From Symsagittifera roscoffensis (lineage: Eukaryota; Xenacoelomorpha; Acoela; Convolutidae), in NCBI RefSeq assembly GCF_963678635.1, contig NC_087070.1:8650539-8714538 (forward strand): 64,000 nt of DNA, given 5' to 3'. Shown here piece after piece: positions 28,119 through 39,517 of the stretch (position 1 is the first letter of the stretch; each line of letters opens with the position of its first letter). The notes below the pieces were generated by a model, which worked only from the letters and a program-made list of their open reading frames with translations, was not told where the DNA came from and ran no database searches. The position numbers and the translations under genes are program-made.

Positions 28119-29169
28119 CTTTTTTACTTTTGCAGTGAATGATGCTCAAAATCATCCTTGAAAATGCGCCTTCTTCAGAGAAAAGCCCTCATTTTGCAAC
28201 CAATTTGTCCACTAGTGTATTACATGAGCATACGCTGCAATTAACTAGAGGCGTAAGAAATTGGCTCTTTCACTGCGTCTCCCTGTAGTTTCAAAAATCA
28301 GCTCCTGTTAATATCTCTGCTGCAATAAGCAGAAAGGCCTTAACTTTTGTTGGAGTTTATTTAATTTTTTCTACTCATAAAAAAACTTGCAAATTTCGAT
28401 GCTACTCTTTTAAGAAAAAAAAACTGTCAAGCGAATTTTCTCTGTGCAAACGGCTATACACTATTTTTGTAGAAAAAATTACGATTTCTGTAAACGTTGG
28501 CAATTTTTGGATTTTTTAAGGAAAACAAATTTGCCAGCTCAGCGAAAACTTAGCTGTGGTGATCATATATTTTCAAAGGCTGTGGAAATCACTTCATCAA
28601 CGAACAAATCGCTGTAATCGCTGTATTTTCACTTTCCTCAAAATACATTTTGGCTCTACGGAGTTTAAAGGATCATTATAAGAGTTCGATTCTGAGATCA
28701 TTTTTCAGCCAGGTTCTAATTTATGTCGTTTTAGATCATTTTTCCGTAAGCAGCCAGGTTTTAATTTATGTCGTTTTAATATCATGGTCTTACAAATAGT
28801 TAAATTATTGAAACTCTGTTTGTTCTATTAGAAATTTTTAAACTTTTATCAAACTACCCTAGCCTTCCATTTCTTAGATTAAGAACTCACTCGCAAAACG
28901 TGTCTCTGTTTGTTTCCTCTAATATGAAATTTTTATTTTGAAACTAAGGTTCCATTTTAAAAGTGATATTGATGGTTGACCTTGTTAAAGCAGAAACTTG
29001 CTAATTTGGTAAAAAACCGCTGCCGACTAAAATAAATCCACTTGTTCTGTTCGAATAATTTTTATCGGAAAAACATCCTGTATCTACATCTACTGCATAA
29101 GCATTTACTCTCTAATACTGGTAGGGAGCGATGGCAAGATTATTTTTAAAATAAAATATTGGTACACAA
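28119..29169. other. Intergenic
   Basis: No gene, RNA or mobile-element end seen. A 30-bp direct repeat (CAGGTT...TTATGTCGTTTTA) occurs around 28710-28735 and 28752-28780. Confidence 0.6.
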
Positions 29170-29440
29170 TAAGATTCGTATGTGAATTCCGCTGACAAAT
29201 CGTTTGCAAAATCAGTAATAAACAAACTGCGAATCCACTAACAGTTTACGGAATCCGCTTACACTTGGAGATTCCGCTTACAAATATTGCGGATTCCACT
29301 TACACTTACTAATTTCACTAATTTTTGCGAATCCACTTAGAGTTGCGGAATCCAGAACAACTAGCTATTTTGTATTTGTATAGGTATTTGTACGCGGAAT
29401 CCACTGAAATTTTGTTAGTGGAAACCACTTGCATTTTGGA
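29170..29440. repeat. Cluster of short GCGGAATCC-type repeats
   Basis: About eight irregularly spaced copies of a motif close to GCGGAATCCGCTTACA (for example near 29187, 29231, 29252, 29270, 29290, 29329, 29344 and 29395), several as near-palindromes. One more copy is at 25084. Spacing is not constant, so it is not a simple tandem repeat; it may be the remains of nested MITE-like insertions. Confidence 0.5.
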
Positions 29441-29673
29441 ACATATTTAAAGACCTGTCTCTGGAATCCAGGAATATACAGGCACAAAAATGTGCGCCTA
29501 TCCAGTCCACAGTTTGGCCTCGTAATGAATCTTGTTGCATCAGTATAATTATAAAAAAATTATATGCAACAGGTAACTCCAACTCCAGCTGTGCCAATAA
29601 TTTTACGGTTTAATCAATGGTTTTACTATGTATAAAGTTTTTGTAATTGAAGCAGCTAAAAACTTTAGTAAAC

Positions 29674-30072
29674 TTGTTGTCCTGAGCTTAAATTTGAAAA
29701 CATAAATTTACCTGTGATCATTTTTCATAAGCTTTTGGCGGTTTGAAGATAGAAAGATTGCAATTTTGGTCAATTTGGGACACTTAACGCGCGATATTTA
29801 ACGCGTAAGCGGAGATTTAATCAACATTAGAAATTGGTCATAGTTGGTTGAAAGAAGCTTGTTTGCCATAATTAATATTATACAACGAGCGAAATCTATC
29901 CTTTTATACTTTATAAGCCGTGTGAGGTGATATTTTTCACAAAAAAAATCTCAAAATTTAGAGAAAAAAATTCCATTTTGTTTTATAACATTTGATTTTT
30001 TCAAGTTATCACTGCTCCATAAACCTTAAAACGCAGTCGGAATATTCAGTGCTTCGCCCTGATACGAGCAGT
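29674..30072 (+). repeat. Hairpin-ended repeat, copy 2 (5'-truncated)
   Basis: Lacks the first 100 or so bases of copy 1 but keeps the internal GCGCGATATTTAACGCG block and the terminal stem with GCTTCGCCCTG. Adjoins copy 3 directly. Confidence 0.65.
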
Positions 30073-30621
30073 CTTGTTTTTTCCGAACTTTGTAACGAAA
30101 GTAACTTAATAATCCTGCTGGGAGTGGATTTTTTTTTCAGACTAGCCTTTTTTGACCATATATCATCACAGGGAGGATTTTTAACTAGCCATTTTTGACC
30201 GAATTTATATTATTCTGTAAGTATTGTTGTATTAAGCTTAAATTTGAAAAGATATTCTACTTGTGATCATTTTACGTAAGCTTATGGGGGTTTGAAAATT
30301 GCCATTTTGGCTATTTTGGGACAATTAAATGCGCGATATAATTCGCGCTATTAACGCGTAAGGGGAGATTTAATCCGTATTATAAATCGTTCCAAATTGC
30401 TTGAAAGAAGCTTATTTGCCATCAATGATTTGTTACAAGGAGCGAAATCTAACTTTTAATATTTTATATGGCGTGTGGGGTGATGATTTTTACAAAAAGT
30501 CTCAAGTTTTAGAGAAAAAAAGTTTTTTTTTTTTTGTGCATTTATTTTTTCATGTTATTACTGCTCCTTAGACCTTAAAAGGCAGTCGGAACATTCAGGG
30601 CTTCGCTCTGATAGGAGCAGT
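30073..30621 (+). repeat. Hairpin-ended repeat, copy 3
   Basis: Starts right at the end of copy 2 with a diverged form of the common start. The terminal stem carries CAGGGCTTCGCTCTG and is followed by a run of T (30621-30629). Head-to-tail with copy 2. Confidence 0.6.
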
Positions 30622-31511
30622 TTTTTTTTATAATTGAAAACCTATAAAAGCAATCTACTAAAATTCCTCCTGATCGTTTCACAACCTCAAAATTATAGCA
30701 ATCTCTTTAATTTTGCTTCCGAGTTTTAATTTAGAATGATGAATCGCTTTAAAAAGTATGTCAGGAAAAAAAGATTTCATTGCTCTTATTTTATATAAAT
30801 TAATCTTTTCTGTAAAATTTCAAATCTGAAAAAATCAAATCGTATTACTCTTAAGTGGGCTACATTGATGACAGAAAGAACTGCATATCGGAAACTTTCA
30901 ACCTAACAAAATTCTATAAACTGTCAATGTGGGACTGACTTCACACGACTCATATCTTTGTAATTTTGGAATGCTGATTTTGGAAAGCATAAAAACAAAT
31001 TTTGGCCATGTTGTCCTTCTGGCTCGAAGGATTTATTTAGTGTTACTGCAAAGAATTTGAGAAAAATTCGGAGAAATTTCTTGATAGTGATGAGTTCGAA
31101 AAAATTTGATGTTTTTTTCCCAGCAGGATTTTTCTCCAGCATATTAGAACTATAACTTTTACCATAGAAATTATTGTGAAGAGAAAATATTTTTGGTATT
31201 CTAGGTCAGTTTTTCAATATTTCAAACAAGAAAATTGTTTACATCAACCTCATCCGATTTCGTGGCTTATAAAAAAAACATAAAATATTTCCAACTCAGT
31301 AATACAAAATTATTATGAGAATAAACAATTAACTCTTTCAGATCCACTATCAATTCAACCACAAAGAGGAGCTGACAGAAAACTGCAAAAATGTCAAATA
31401 TTTGGAAGGAAAAAGGTCAGACTGATTTAATTAACGATTTGTTCAATTTTGAGCAGTCATCGTACATGTTAATTGGAGGGCAAAGTGATCTCTAGTTGCT
31501 TAAAGATTCTT
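30622..31511. other. Intergenic between repeat copies
   Basis: Nothing supported. The minus-strand frame 30924-31142 is short and has no recognisable domain. Confidence 0.6.
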
Positions 31512-32015
31512 TTTGTTCCGACTTTCGATACGAAAGTAACGGAATATTTGTGCTCGGGGTGGGTTTTTTTTCAGACAAAATTCGACGACTTATTAACTAG
31601 CCACTTTGGACGGAATTTTTTTTTATCATTCGAAAGCTATTGTTGTCTTGAGCTTAAATTTGAAAAGATATTTCACCTGTGATCATTTTTCGTAAAGTTA
31701 TGAGGGTTTAAAATTTGCCATTTTGGTCATTTTGACCAATTTGGGACAATTAACGCGCGATATATTTCGCGCTATTAACGCGTAAGCGGAGATTTAATCC
31801 GTTTTAGAAATCGTTCCAAATTGGTTGAAAGAAGCTTGTTTGCCATAATTGATTATATGGCGTGTGGGAGGATGAATTGCATAGAAAAATTTTCAATTTT
31901 TAGAAAAAAAAGTTTTCATTTTATTTTATTTCATTTGTTTTTTTTATATTATTACTGCTCCAGAAACGTTAAAAGGCAGTCGAAACTTTCAGGGCTTCGC
32001 CCTGATACGAGCAGT
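31512..32015 (+). repeat. Hairpin-ended repeat, copy 4
   Basis: Complete copy with the common start, the internal GCGCGATATATTTCGCGC palindrome and the terminal stem enclosing CAGGGCTTCGCCCTG, a perfect inner hairpin, followed by TCTTGTTTG. Confidence 0.7.
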
Positions 32016-32225
32016 CTTGTTTGTAATTTCCATTCAAACGGTATTTTTAACCTCATATTCTCTCAAAGTGAGCTTAGTACAAATCAGATTATAGAAAATC
32101 TTTCAAAATATTGTCCATTTAAGCTCACTCACTGAAAAAACAATAAAAATAAGCAAAATTTTGATTCATCTGTTGTATATATTCAGAAACATCTGTTTCA
32201 TACATTATCAATTACAAAACAAAAT

Positions 32226-32704
32226 TGTTGTTCGACTTTTGATACAAAAGTAATGGAATATTGTGCTCGCGGTGGGTTTTTTTCTTCAGACAAACTTCGA
32301 CTTTTTAACTAGCCATTTTTGACGGGGTTTTTTAAATATCAATCAAAGAATATTGCTGTCTTGAGCTTAAATTTGAAAAGACAATTCACCTATGACCGTT
32401 TTTTGTAATTCGATGGGCTTTTAAAGATTGCCAATTTGAGACATTAAACGCGCGATATATTTGTAGAAATTAATCCAAATGGGTAAGAGGAAGCGTATTT
32501 GCCATAATTGGTTTTTGTACTAGGAGCAAAATTTATCACTTTTGTATGGCCTGTGGGGGGGGGGGTTGATTTTTACAAAAAAGAATTAAATTTTGAAGAA
32601 AAAAATTGTTTTTATTCTATATTTAATTTTTGTAATGTTATTACTGCTCCATAGACCTTAAAAGGCAGTCGGAACATTCAATGCTTCGCCCTGATACGAG
32701 CAGT
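32226..32704 (+). repeat. Hairpin-ended repeat, copy 5
   Basis: Diverged copy. The internal palindrome has lost one arm, a G9 run lies near 32548, and the terminal stem ACTGCTC...GAGCAGT remains intact to its last base at 32704. Confidence 0.65.
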
Positions 32705-33300
32705 AAAATTGAATCTCGTTGTGCAACATTTGAATCAAAGAACCTCCTTGCCTCATTTCGGTGTTGAAGTCTGTGCATTCATCTAAAACAGACTAAACCG
32801 GTTGTTAAAACTTTGAATTTGAATTAAAGATTTCATTGTTTTATATATGGATGCAATCAATATGTTTTGGATAATAGGAACGAAAACATCTCCATTTTTT
32901 CATTTTCCCCACATTTGAAAGTTTCATTGTAGCACATTGAACAAATCTGTTCACAATTGTTAGTTTGCTCAGCATGCAACAATTTTAGGTAAAACAGTTT
33001 TCCAAACTTGAAATTTAAATGTGGCGGAGAAAGAGGAAAAAGCCCTAAATTTGTAAGCATTGTTATTTCCAGTAACTACTTTATAGTGCGCTCATGGTAA
33101 CTTTTATTGAATGAACAATCCACAACTTACCAAATGGGGCTAAAATGGTGTGCTATATCATTTTTTTGAAACTTTGCCCCACATTCCGATATCGTAAAAC
33201 TACAAATAAGTCATCATTTTTGAAGTGATTTGACAAATATATACAGATTTACCATTGCAAAAGAAATTGATCAAAACTAAAAATGAAAAGTGATAAAAAT
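32705..33300. other. Intergenic
   Basis: No supported feature. The minus-strand frame at 32857-33060 (67 codons) contains four Cys but has no clear start context or homology. Confidence 0.6.
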
Positions 33301-33457
33301 ACATATTTTTCTCAGTGGAACATTTTTGTGATCTACTTAACAATCTGCACCCCTTTCAACATATTTTTCTCAGTGGAACATTTTTGTGATCTACTTAACA
33401 ATCTGCACCCCTTTCAAGAAATGGGGTGGGGGGGAGATTGTTAAGTAGATCAAAGGG
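33301..33457. repeat. 58-bp tandem pair followed by an inverted partial copy
   Basis: 33301-33358 is repeated exactly or almost exactly at 33359-33416. Its central GATCTACTTAACAATCT block then recurs inverted at about 33434-33451 within a G-rich stretch (AGATTGTTAAGTAGATC), so the second unit and the inverted copy can form a hairpin with a short loop. Confidence 0.8.
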
Positions 33458-33916
33458 TACGATTTTTCGACCAATCAGAATGCAGCAAAAACAGAATTCA
33501 CAATAGAAAGCTCAGTGCTAATTTACTGTATTTATTTATAGGTGTGGAGATTCTTAAGTAGGTACCATAGGGAGGGGGGGGGGAGAGATTGCTCTAGGTC
33601 CCTTTTTTGGTATATATGTATTTTTGGGTTTTTGCCTGCCATCGTTTGGCCTAGCTTTAAATCATTCTTCAGAAAATTTTGATCAAAATTCAAAATTTGG
33701 CAATTACAGCTGGGCTGTAATCGCACAGAGGAACTTTTTTTTCAGCATCAGAAAATTATCTCAACAATTTCCACAATAATTTTTGGTTTCAGGGTTAAAA
33801 AGATTGCAATTTTCTATTTATTTTGAAAAAACTAAAAAGTTTTCTTAAATTTTGATTTTTTTACTCGCCTTTTTTGAGAAATCTGATAATTCTCGTTTGT
33901 TACAGAATTCTTTTTG

Positions 33917-34994
33917 ATGGCTCACTTGTTTCTCCTGCTTGTGGATGTTTCATTTCAAATGCTACCTTGCGCAAATGTGAATGTGAATGAATGTGAAATT
34001 GTCAGTGAAGTTGTTGAAAGAAGCGATTGTAACTACAAAAACGAGGTTGCAAAAAATCTCACGCAGCTGTGCCTTCAATTGGATTCGAATACAATATTCG
34101 TAATTTGTATCACAGAGAATTGCAATGTCAAACTCACCAGGGACGTACAAAGTAAGTTGTATACTTTTATCAAAAAAGCGAGAAAAATCTCTAAAAAGGT
34201 TTTTTTTTTCATTTTGAAAACTATGTGACTGGCTTTCGCTTCCCATGAAAAATCCTGAATTGAAAGACGGAAACTGCAATCAAAAATGCAGATTCTGTAA
34301 AATGTTTCTGTTGGTGAATCAACTGCGCACAAGCATTTTTCTTTTGTTAGCGCTTTCGAGGTTAGTTCTTGATTCCGCAAATTTCACTGCTCGAGCTTGC
34401 TTGCATTTCGAGCTGCACAATGATTTTTGATTTTGACGTTCGTTGCTGTTTTCAGCTGAAGCGGAATCCGCAGTTTGCGATGAAAATCTTCAAAAACTAT
34501 TCCCGTGAAACTTCCGCAAAAGTATCAAAATTTGCAAAAACTCGTGATGAATTCTCTTATAACCTTTCTGGTCTTCATTTTCCTACATTTGCTAGATTCG
34601 AATTTGCTCATGAAATTTTTTTCTAAAAGTCATTTTCAATTTCGACATGCAATAATTAAATAAGCGTTTGCTTTTCCTAAAAAAGTTATGGCTAATTTTT
34701 CTGCTTGTTTTCATCCGTGCCATCAATTTTCAAAAAAAAACATTTTATCATTTTTTAAATAATTTAGGTTTGGAAAGGTATCCAAAAGAAAACATGAAGC
34801 AGAATCAACTTGTTCCTGTATTTCAAAAATCAAAACTCAAAACAAGTACAAGAAGAGCAGCAACCGATGCGGATTGCAAAAAAGCTTATGAAGCTATCAA
34901 GTATTGCTGCTTCAAAGACAAACTAACAGCGTTCGCTTCTCTGTTGTTTTTGGTTGGCGTCCAAAAAGTTTACATTCAAACTGTTCTGGAATAA
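33917..34994 (+). CDS. Candidate multi-exon secreted Cys-containing protein gene
   Basis: An acceptor-like TTACAG at 33900-33905 precedes ATG 33917, which fits a trans-spliced nematode start. Exon 1 (33917-34151) encodes a signal-peptide-like start (MAHLFLLLVDVSFQ), then six Cys (CANVNVNEC, SDCNYKNEVA, LCLQLD, VICITENCNV). It ends at a consensus donor, AAA|GTAAGT at 34152. A good acceptor (TTTTCAG, 34449-34455) opens a second piece reading TEAESAVCDENLQKLFP in phase. A third acceptor (AATTTAG near 34767) precedes a stretch open to 34994 in one frame (ADCKKAYEAIKYCCFKDK). The phase between pieces 2 and 3 does not close cleanly, so the downstream model is uncertain or the gene is decayed. The Cys pattern is reminiscent of nematode-specific secreted families but no assignment is made. 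Confidence 0.4.
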
Positions 34995-35410
34995 AAAGTT
35001 CTACTTCAAATTCAGCAACAATTTTCCTGAGTAAATAAACAATTGACTCAACCACAAAACTTCATAATAGTTGTGCAGTTTGTGAACAAAAATGAAAAAA
35101 TAAACAAACATGGCAAACATAGTAGAGATTCGTATCGGCTGAAGATAATTTAAATTGGTTACTTCTATTTGAAAAACCTGAAGAAAATAACCCAAATCAG
35201 CGAATCAGTGGAAAAGCCTTTGTCGCCATATTTTCATAGGAGTTTATTATTGAATGAATCAAATAAGGAAACTTATAAAAATGACGTTGAATTAGATTAT
35301 TCGAAGTACAAAAATTTAGAATCCTAGGAAAAAGGTGCTGTTATCAAAATTGAAAGAACGTTACGTCACGGTTTAAAATTACAAACTATAGATGACCTAA
35401 TTGCTTTGAA
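34995..35410. other. Intergenic
   Basis: No supported feature. Confidence 0.6.
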
Positions 35411-35836
35411 AAGAAATTAATTTCAAAATTTTTGTGAAAGAAGTTAAATAGCCTTAAGTTTGTTTGATTATTAGAAACGTTTAATGTTATTTCCTTTAAT
35501 TTGTGCTGAAAGCAAATTTCGATATATTTGTACATTTAAAAGATGTGCCTATAATTAGTTGAGATATAAACTGAATATTAGTGAAGATATTTTTACGTAA
35601 TGAATTAATTTTTATTCGGTAAAAAGAAATTAATTTCAAAATTTTTGTGAAAGAAGTTAAATAGCCTTAAGTTTGTTTGATTATTAGAAACGTTTAATTT
35701 TATTCCCTTTAATTTGTGCTGAAAGCAAACTTCGATATATTTATAAATTAAAAAGATGTGCTTATAATTAGTTGTGATATAAACTGAATATTAGTGAAGA
35801 TATTTTTACGTAAAGAATTATTTTTTTTATTCGGGA
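35411..35836. repeat. 213-bp tandem duplication
   Basis: AAGAAATTAATTTC begins at 35411 and again at 35624. The two units match throughout with a handful of substitutions (for example AATGTTATTTCC against AATTTTATTCCC). No coding capacity. Confidence 0.85.
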
Positions 35837-36281
35837 ATCGTTTTTATGAAATCCCATTGAGTCAAAACAGTTTCACAAGGGTTTATCAGTTGTGTCAGTA
35901 TTAAGATTCAGAGACATCATCAAAATTAAACAGCAATTTGCGAATCGAAAAAAAATCCTAAAAATAAATTTAAGCTTTGGCTGAGCAAAAAACAAAGAAA
36001 AGAAGCGAATTAGCAAGATTTGGTGTTTATTTTGTACATACAGTGAATTTTTCTCAGCATTTCAACAATTGTATCAAATATGGGGCCATGGTTCCTAAAA
36101 TTTGAGACGAACTGGTAAAATAGTTTTTGCTGATTTCTAATTAGTTTTGGATTGACATAACGATACGGAATTTATCAACAGTCTATATAGTTTTGGGAAA
36201 TGCCGTGTAGCTGTCAAGTGTTGATTCAAAGTTTAGTAACGGCACACAGATGGACTTTAACAATCGAAAGACGAAACTGTC
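35837..36281. other. Intergenic
   Basis: No supported feature. Confidence 0.6.
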
Positions 36282-36587
36282 ATGGACGATAGTTCTGAAC
36301 CGCGGTCCTCTTACCCTTCGCTAGCCCTGCCGGTCGCGGGAGTCTCGGAGGCGATTGCTGCGTCCTCCTGTAGTAAGAAACCCACGCTTTTCGTTGGTGA
36401 CCCTTAACGGCGCTCAGTCAAACTCATTGAGAAGGACCAATCTCTCCAGCCAACTGGGCCCAAAAGTACTCCGCCGATTGCTTCGTCTCCGTCTAAGCGA
36501 CTTATCAGGGACCGTCCCCCTATTACTGTGCCGGATTTGGCATCCCAATTATTCGCGGATGTCAAGAAAACTTCACTTAAAGGTTGA
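36282..36587 (+). pseudogene. 102-codon coding-like ORF with one internal stop
   Basis: ATG 36282 opens MDDSSEPRSSYPSLALPVAG, reaches a TAA at 36405-36407 and continues in the same frame (KLIEKDQSLQPTGPKSTPP, LIRDRPPITVPDLASQLFAD) to a TGA at 36585-36587. G+C is clearly higher than in the flanks, and the Pro/Ser/Lys composition looks like real protein. AATAAA follows at 36610-36615. The ORF ends 117 bp before the left LTR of element 2. It could be a host gene exon, a processed pseudogene or a piece of another transposon's gag. No family recognised. Confidence 0.35.
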
Positions 36588-36704
36588 CTACAAGAAAACT
36601 TAAAACTCTAATAAACTCTTATGAACCCTCTCAGTTTATTCCCTATCCAAGTCACTCAACTTTATACTGTAAAAGGGGTGCTATTAAGTCTGTGCTCATC
36701 CTAA

Positions 36705-37060
36705 TGAGTTATGTATGGAATACTATACTCATAGAGTAATTTCAGATAAGGTACACCGTCTGCTCGTCACCATATCTTATTTTCGGCCGGATAGATTCGT
36801 GCAACTTCTTAGTTTAATACCAACCTTAATCTTACTCTTATATCTCCTAGTCTCATTAGATCTAATGTACACCGGTTGACGCGAGTTAGTTCCAGATTGA
36901 AAACAAATTGTTCTGGTGTTGAAACTACAAGTAGTTTCAACACTTACAAATAAACGGGTTGTTTGTTTGATGGAGTATGATTGGCTAGTATTTAATATTT
37001 TATAGAGATAAAATATCATAATAAAAACCAATGATTAAAACTAGTTTAGATCTGGTTCCA
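36705..37060 (-). repeat. Element 2 left LTR (3' LTR)
   Basis: TGAGTTATG...GGTTCCA, 356 bp. Shares the CATAGAGTAATTTC, TACACCGTCTGCTCGTCAC and GATAGATTCGTGCAAC blocks with the element 1 LTR. Confidence 0.9.
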
Positions 37061-38637
37061 CCCATCCGTCGTTTAGAGATTTTTAGTTTTTTCAATGTTC
37101 TATAGTAGTGAAGGATGGATGATGGTGTTTTTTTAGAGGTTGCGAGCATATTCTTTTTTTCTGGTCTGGAAGAAGAGATGTTTTCACGATAGTTTCGGGA
37201 GATCGTAATATGATTTCTGATCGATGGTGATGAGTGTTGATCTGCTAGTGAATAGGGAAATAGCTATTCTACATTGCTATTCTCAATCTCGTTCGGATGT
37301 GGCATGTAATTGACTTTGGATGAAGTGCCTGATGATTCGGATCTGTACGTATACTTGAACATCGAGATGGCCATTGTTCTGTTGCAACGGGTTTCCTTTG
37401 CAGCGATGCCAAGTCGTACTTTAAATCCGTTGAGTGTAGTGACTGAAGGCAGCAAGTCAGGTGGGTTTTGCCATTCCGTAGCTGGAGTGTGGTTGGGTCG
37501 TCAAGTTTCTTGCTGCTCGTCTTTGGGCTGTATATTATTTATATACTACATTGTATTATTTACATTTATAAATCTTTGTTAATCTTACTTTTTAGTCATA
37601 ATCTTGTATTAGTTTTTATCGCAAATGCGTTATTAATTAATTCGGTTATTTTTAAGAGCTACTCACACTTGAGTAACTCTCGTCAAAATTAGAATCGTGG
37701 GTGTCACAAAGCGTTAGAGGCCGGCTATAGAGCAAGCTCAGGACGTCCTTTCTGGTGGGTTAGGCCAGGAGTGAGGGTATAATTTAATGCTCTCTTTTTT
37801 GGAGGGTCATGTTTTAGTTCAACCTTTCATGCTATTTTTTTATTATTGGTGTTTTCGTTTGTTGTCCTAGTTATGTCTTTTTCCCAAACATCAAATTGTT
37901 TGTTTTGGGTTTCTCTTTCGACTTTTTGGTGTTTTGTTCTTTTGTGTTCAGACTTAAAAGAAGTCTTTAAAAGAACAATTTATCCATTTCTAAGCTAGTG
38001 TTAACCCAGTTTGGGTACCGTGGGTTTTATTTTCCTAATCATTCTGTTAGGTTGTGGTTTATGGTGTTTAACAAGCTTGCGTTGGTGAGTTTGTATTATT
38101 AATAATTCCTTTCCAACCGGGTTAAAGGAAAGTTTGAAACGTGTTAAAATTGGTTAGAGTTGTTATCAGTGAAAGTTAAAACTTAAACTCATCGTTTTAC
38201 ACAATTCTTGGTGAGCGAGCTGTGCGTTTGTGGATAGAATTTGTGGGGGATTGAATATACAAAGAAGCGTGATTGAAAAAGTTAGTACTGCTTTTTGTAA
38301 TTTATGGGCAATTTTAATGAGTTTACTACTTTTGAAATTATGAAGTTTACTGCTGAAATTGGGTTTTGAAATTATTAATTTATTGTCAATTGTATGAATA
38401 TTTACTGCTTTGGGGAAAAGATTTTATTTATTATTTTGTTGCTTTGAACGGGATAATTTCACTGCTTCAATTATTGAATAGGTTAATAGAAATTTATGAA
38501 TTGATAAAATTTTTACTGTTTTTTATTTTGCTTTTTGTTTTGTAGATGATCGATGATTGTGCCTATGAAGGAAAAGAAAACATTGAATAAGAATGATGAG
38601 TATTGTTTGACTTTATTAGTAAAACATTTTAATCATA
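37061..38637 (-). other. Element 2 3' region
   Basis: Counterpart of 6162-7742. Keeps the palindrome pair (37730-37749), the CCTTTCCAACC...GGTT...GGAAAG hairpin (about 38106-38130) and the T-rich acceptor-like tract before ATGATCG (about 38530-38550, plus strand). Contains the small coding-strand ORF at 37264-37455. Confidence 0.6.
37264..37455 (-). CDS. Small ORF near the 3' LTR of element 2 (candidate)
   Basis: 63 codons, starting MLPSVTTLNGFKVRLGIAAK and containing SMFKYTYRSE. The tandem fragment has the same start at 57832 (MLPTVTTLNGFKVRLGIAAK) but shifts frame halfway. Element 1 has LKGFRVRL and SMFKYTYRSE equivalents near 6470-6560, split by a frameshift. Retention of the peptide pattern in diverged copies suggests coding; a TTCAG acceptor-like site lies just before it on the coding strand, so it might be a 3' exon. 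No family recognised. Confidence 0.35.
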   Translation of the reverse strand: MLPSVTTLNGFKVRLGIAAKETRCNRTMAISMFKYTYRSESSGTSSKVNYMPHPNEIENSNVE

Positions 38638-39517
38638 TTACCTAATCGTCGGTGAAGAAGCCATAGAGAAAAACGTCGTGAATGATGTCTGATGAGGTTG
38701 GTAACTTTGCTAGTAAACGAATGGTGAATTTAGTTTAAAGTAGTGGCCAAAGCAATTCGAGTGCTTTAATGATGTTGTGCTCTTTAGTGATGAGTGAGAG
38801 TTCATTTAGTGTGTTTTGAATAAGGTTATAGAGATTATGATTTAAGCAAGTGTTACGTATAAATTCTAGGATTGCGACTTCAATATAGGAATTCGTGTGG
38901 GACGATTAGTGGGCGGGCTTCGTCTACATTGAGGAGTTCAGTTAGGGGACAGAATATATACATCTGGGTGATGGGATCGTAATTTCGGAGGATGCCTTGT
39001 AGGTTAGTGTCTTTAATACAATAGGTGAAGTTAAGAAAAAACGGAGGGATGTATTTAGAGTTAATGTATTGATATCTACGGTGAAGTTGTCGTGCTGGTG
39101 TATTAAGACTGTAATGATGTTAGATGAATTGGTAGTAAATTTACGTGTGTGTTTGTTTAGTTCTCAAGATAACGTCATGTGTACAGTACAAATCTCGTTC
39201 TTTGGATGTGAGGAAACGAATGTTAGTGGAAAGCGGTTAAATTTGTTAAATGGGATTCATAAGCATGAATATCACGGAGTGCTGCTGAATTGACATTGTC
39301 GTGCTCTTTATTTAAAGTGTTGAGGGTGAAAACATAAGGTGTTTTCATGAAAAAAATTCTCTGTTAGTTGTGGATTAGCGAATGGGTCGTCTTTTAGAAA
39401 GAAGTCTTCGTTAGGTCGTATGATGTTGGGATCGTAGTAGTCGATAGAGTATTGATTAGATTTGGGTGCGGTGATATGTGTATATTGATGAAAAAAATAT
39501 TCCAAAAAATCATACAA
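38638..39517 (-). pseudogene. Element 2 remnant of the post-env accessory ORF
   Basis: Matches the globular half of 7752-9559 in several frames. 39308-39517 gives APKSNQYSIDYYDPNIIRPN and FANPQLTENFF; lower coordinates match the final third. The Pro/Ser-rich first half is absent, because near 39495 the ORF is joined directly to env tail sequence, indicating a deletion of about 1.1 kb relative to element 1. Ends in TAG followed by a donor-like GTAATA. Confidence 0.65.

Noticed and set aside
27584-32704. The hairpin-ended repeats as Helitrons
   Set aside because: The hairpin reaches the very end, no CTRR terminus follows at the usual distance, and no TC start or AT target was seen.
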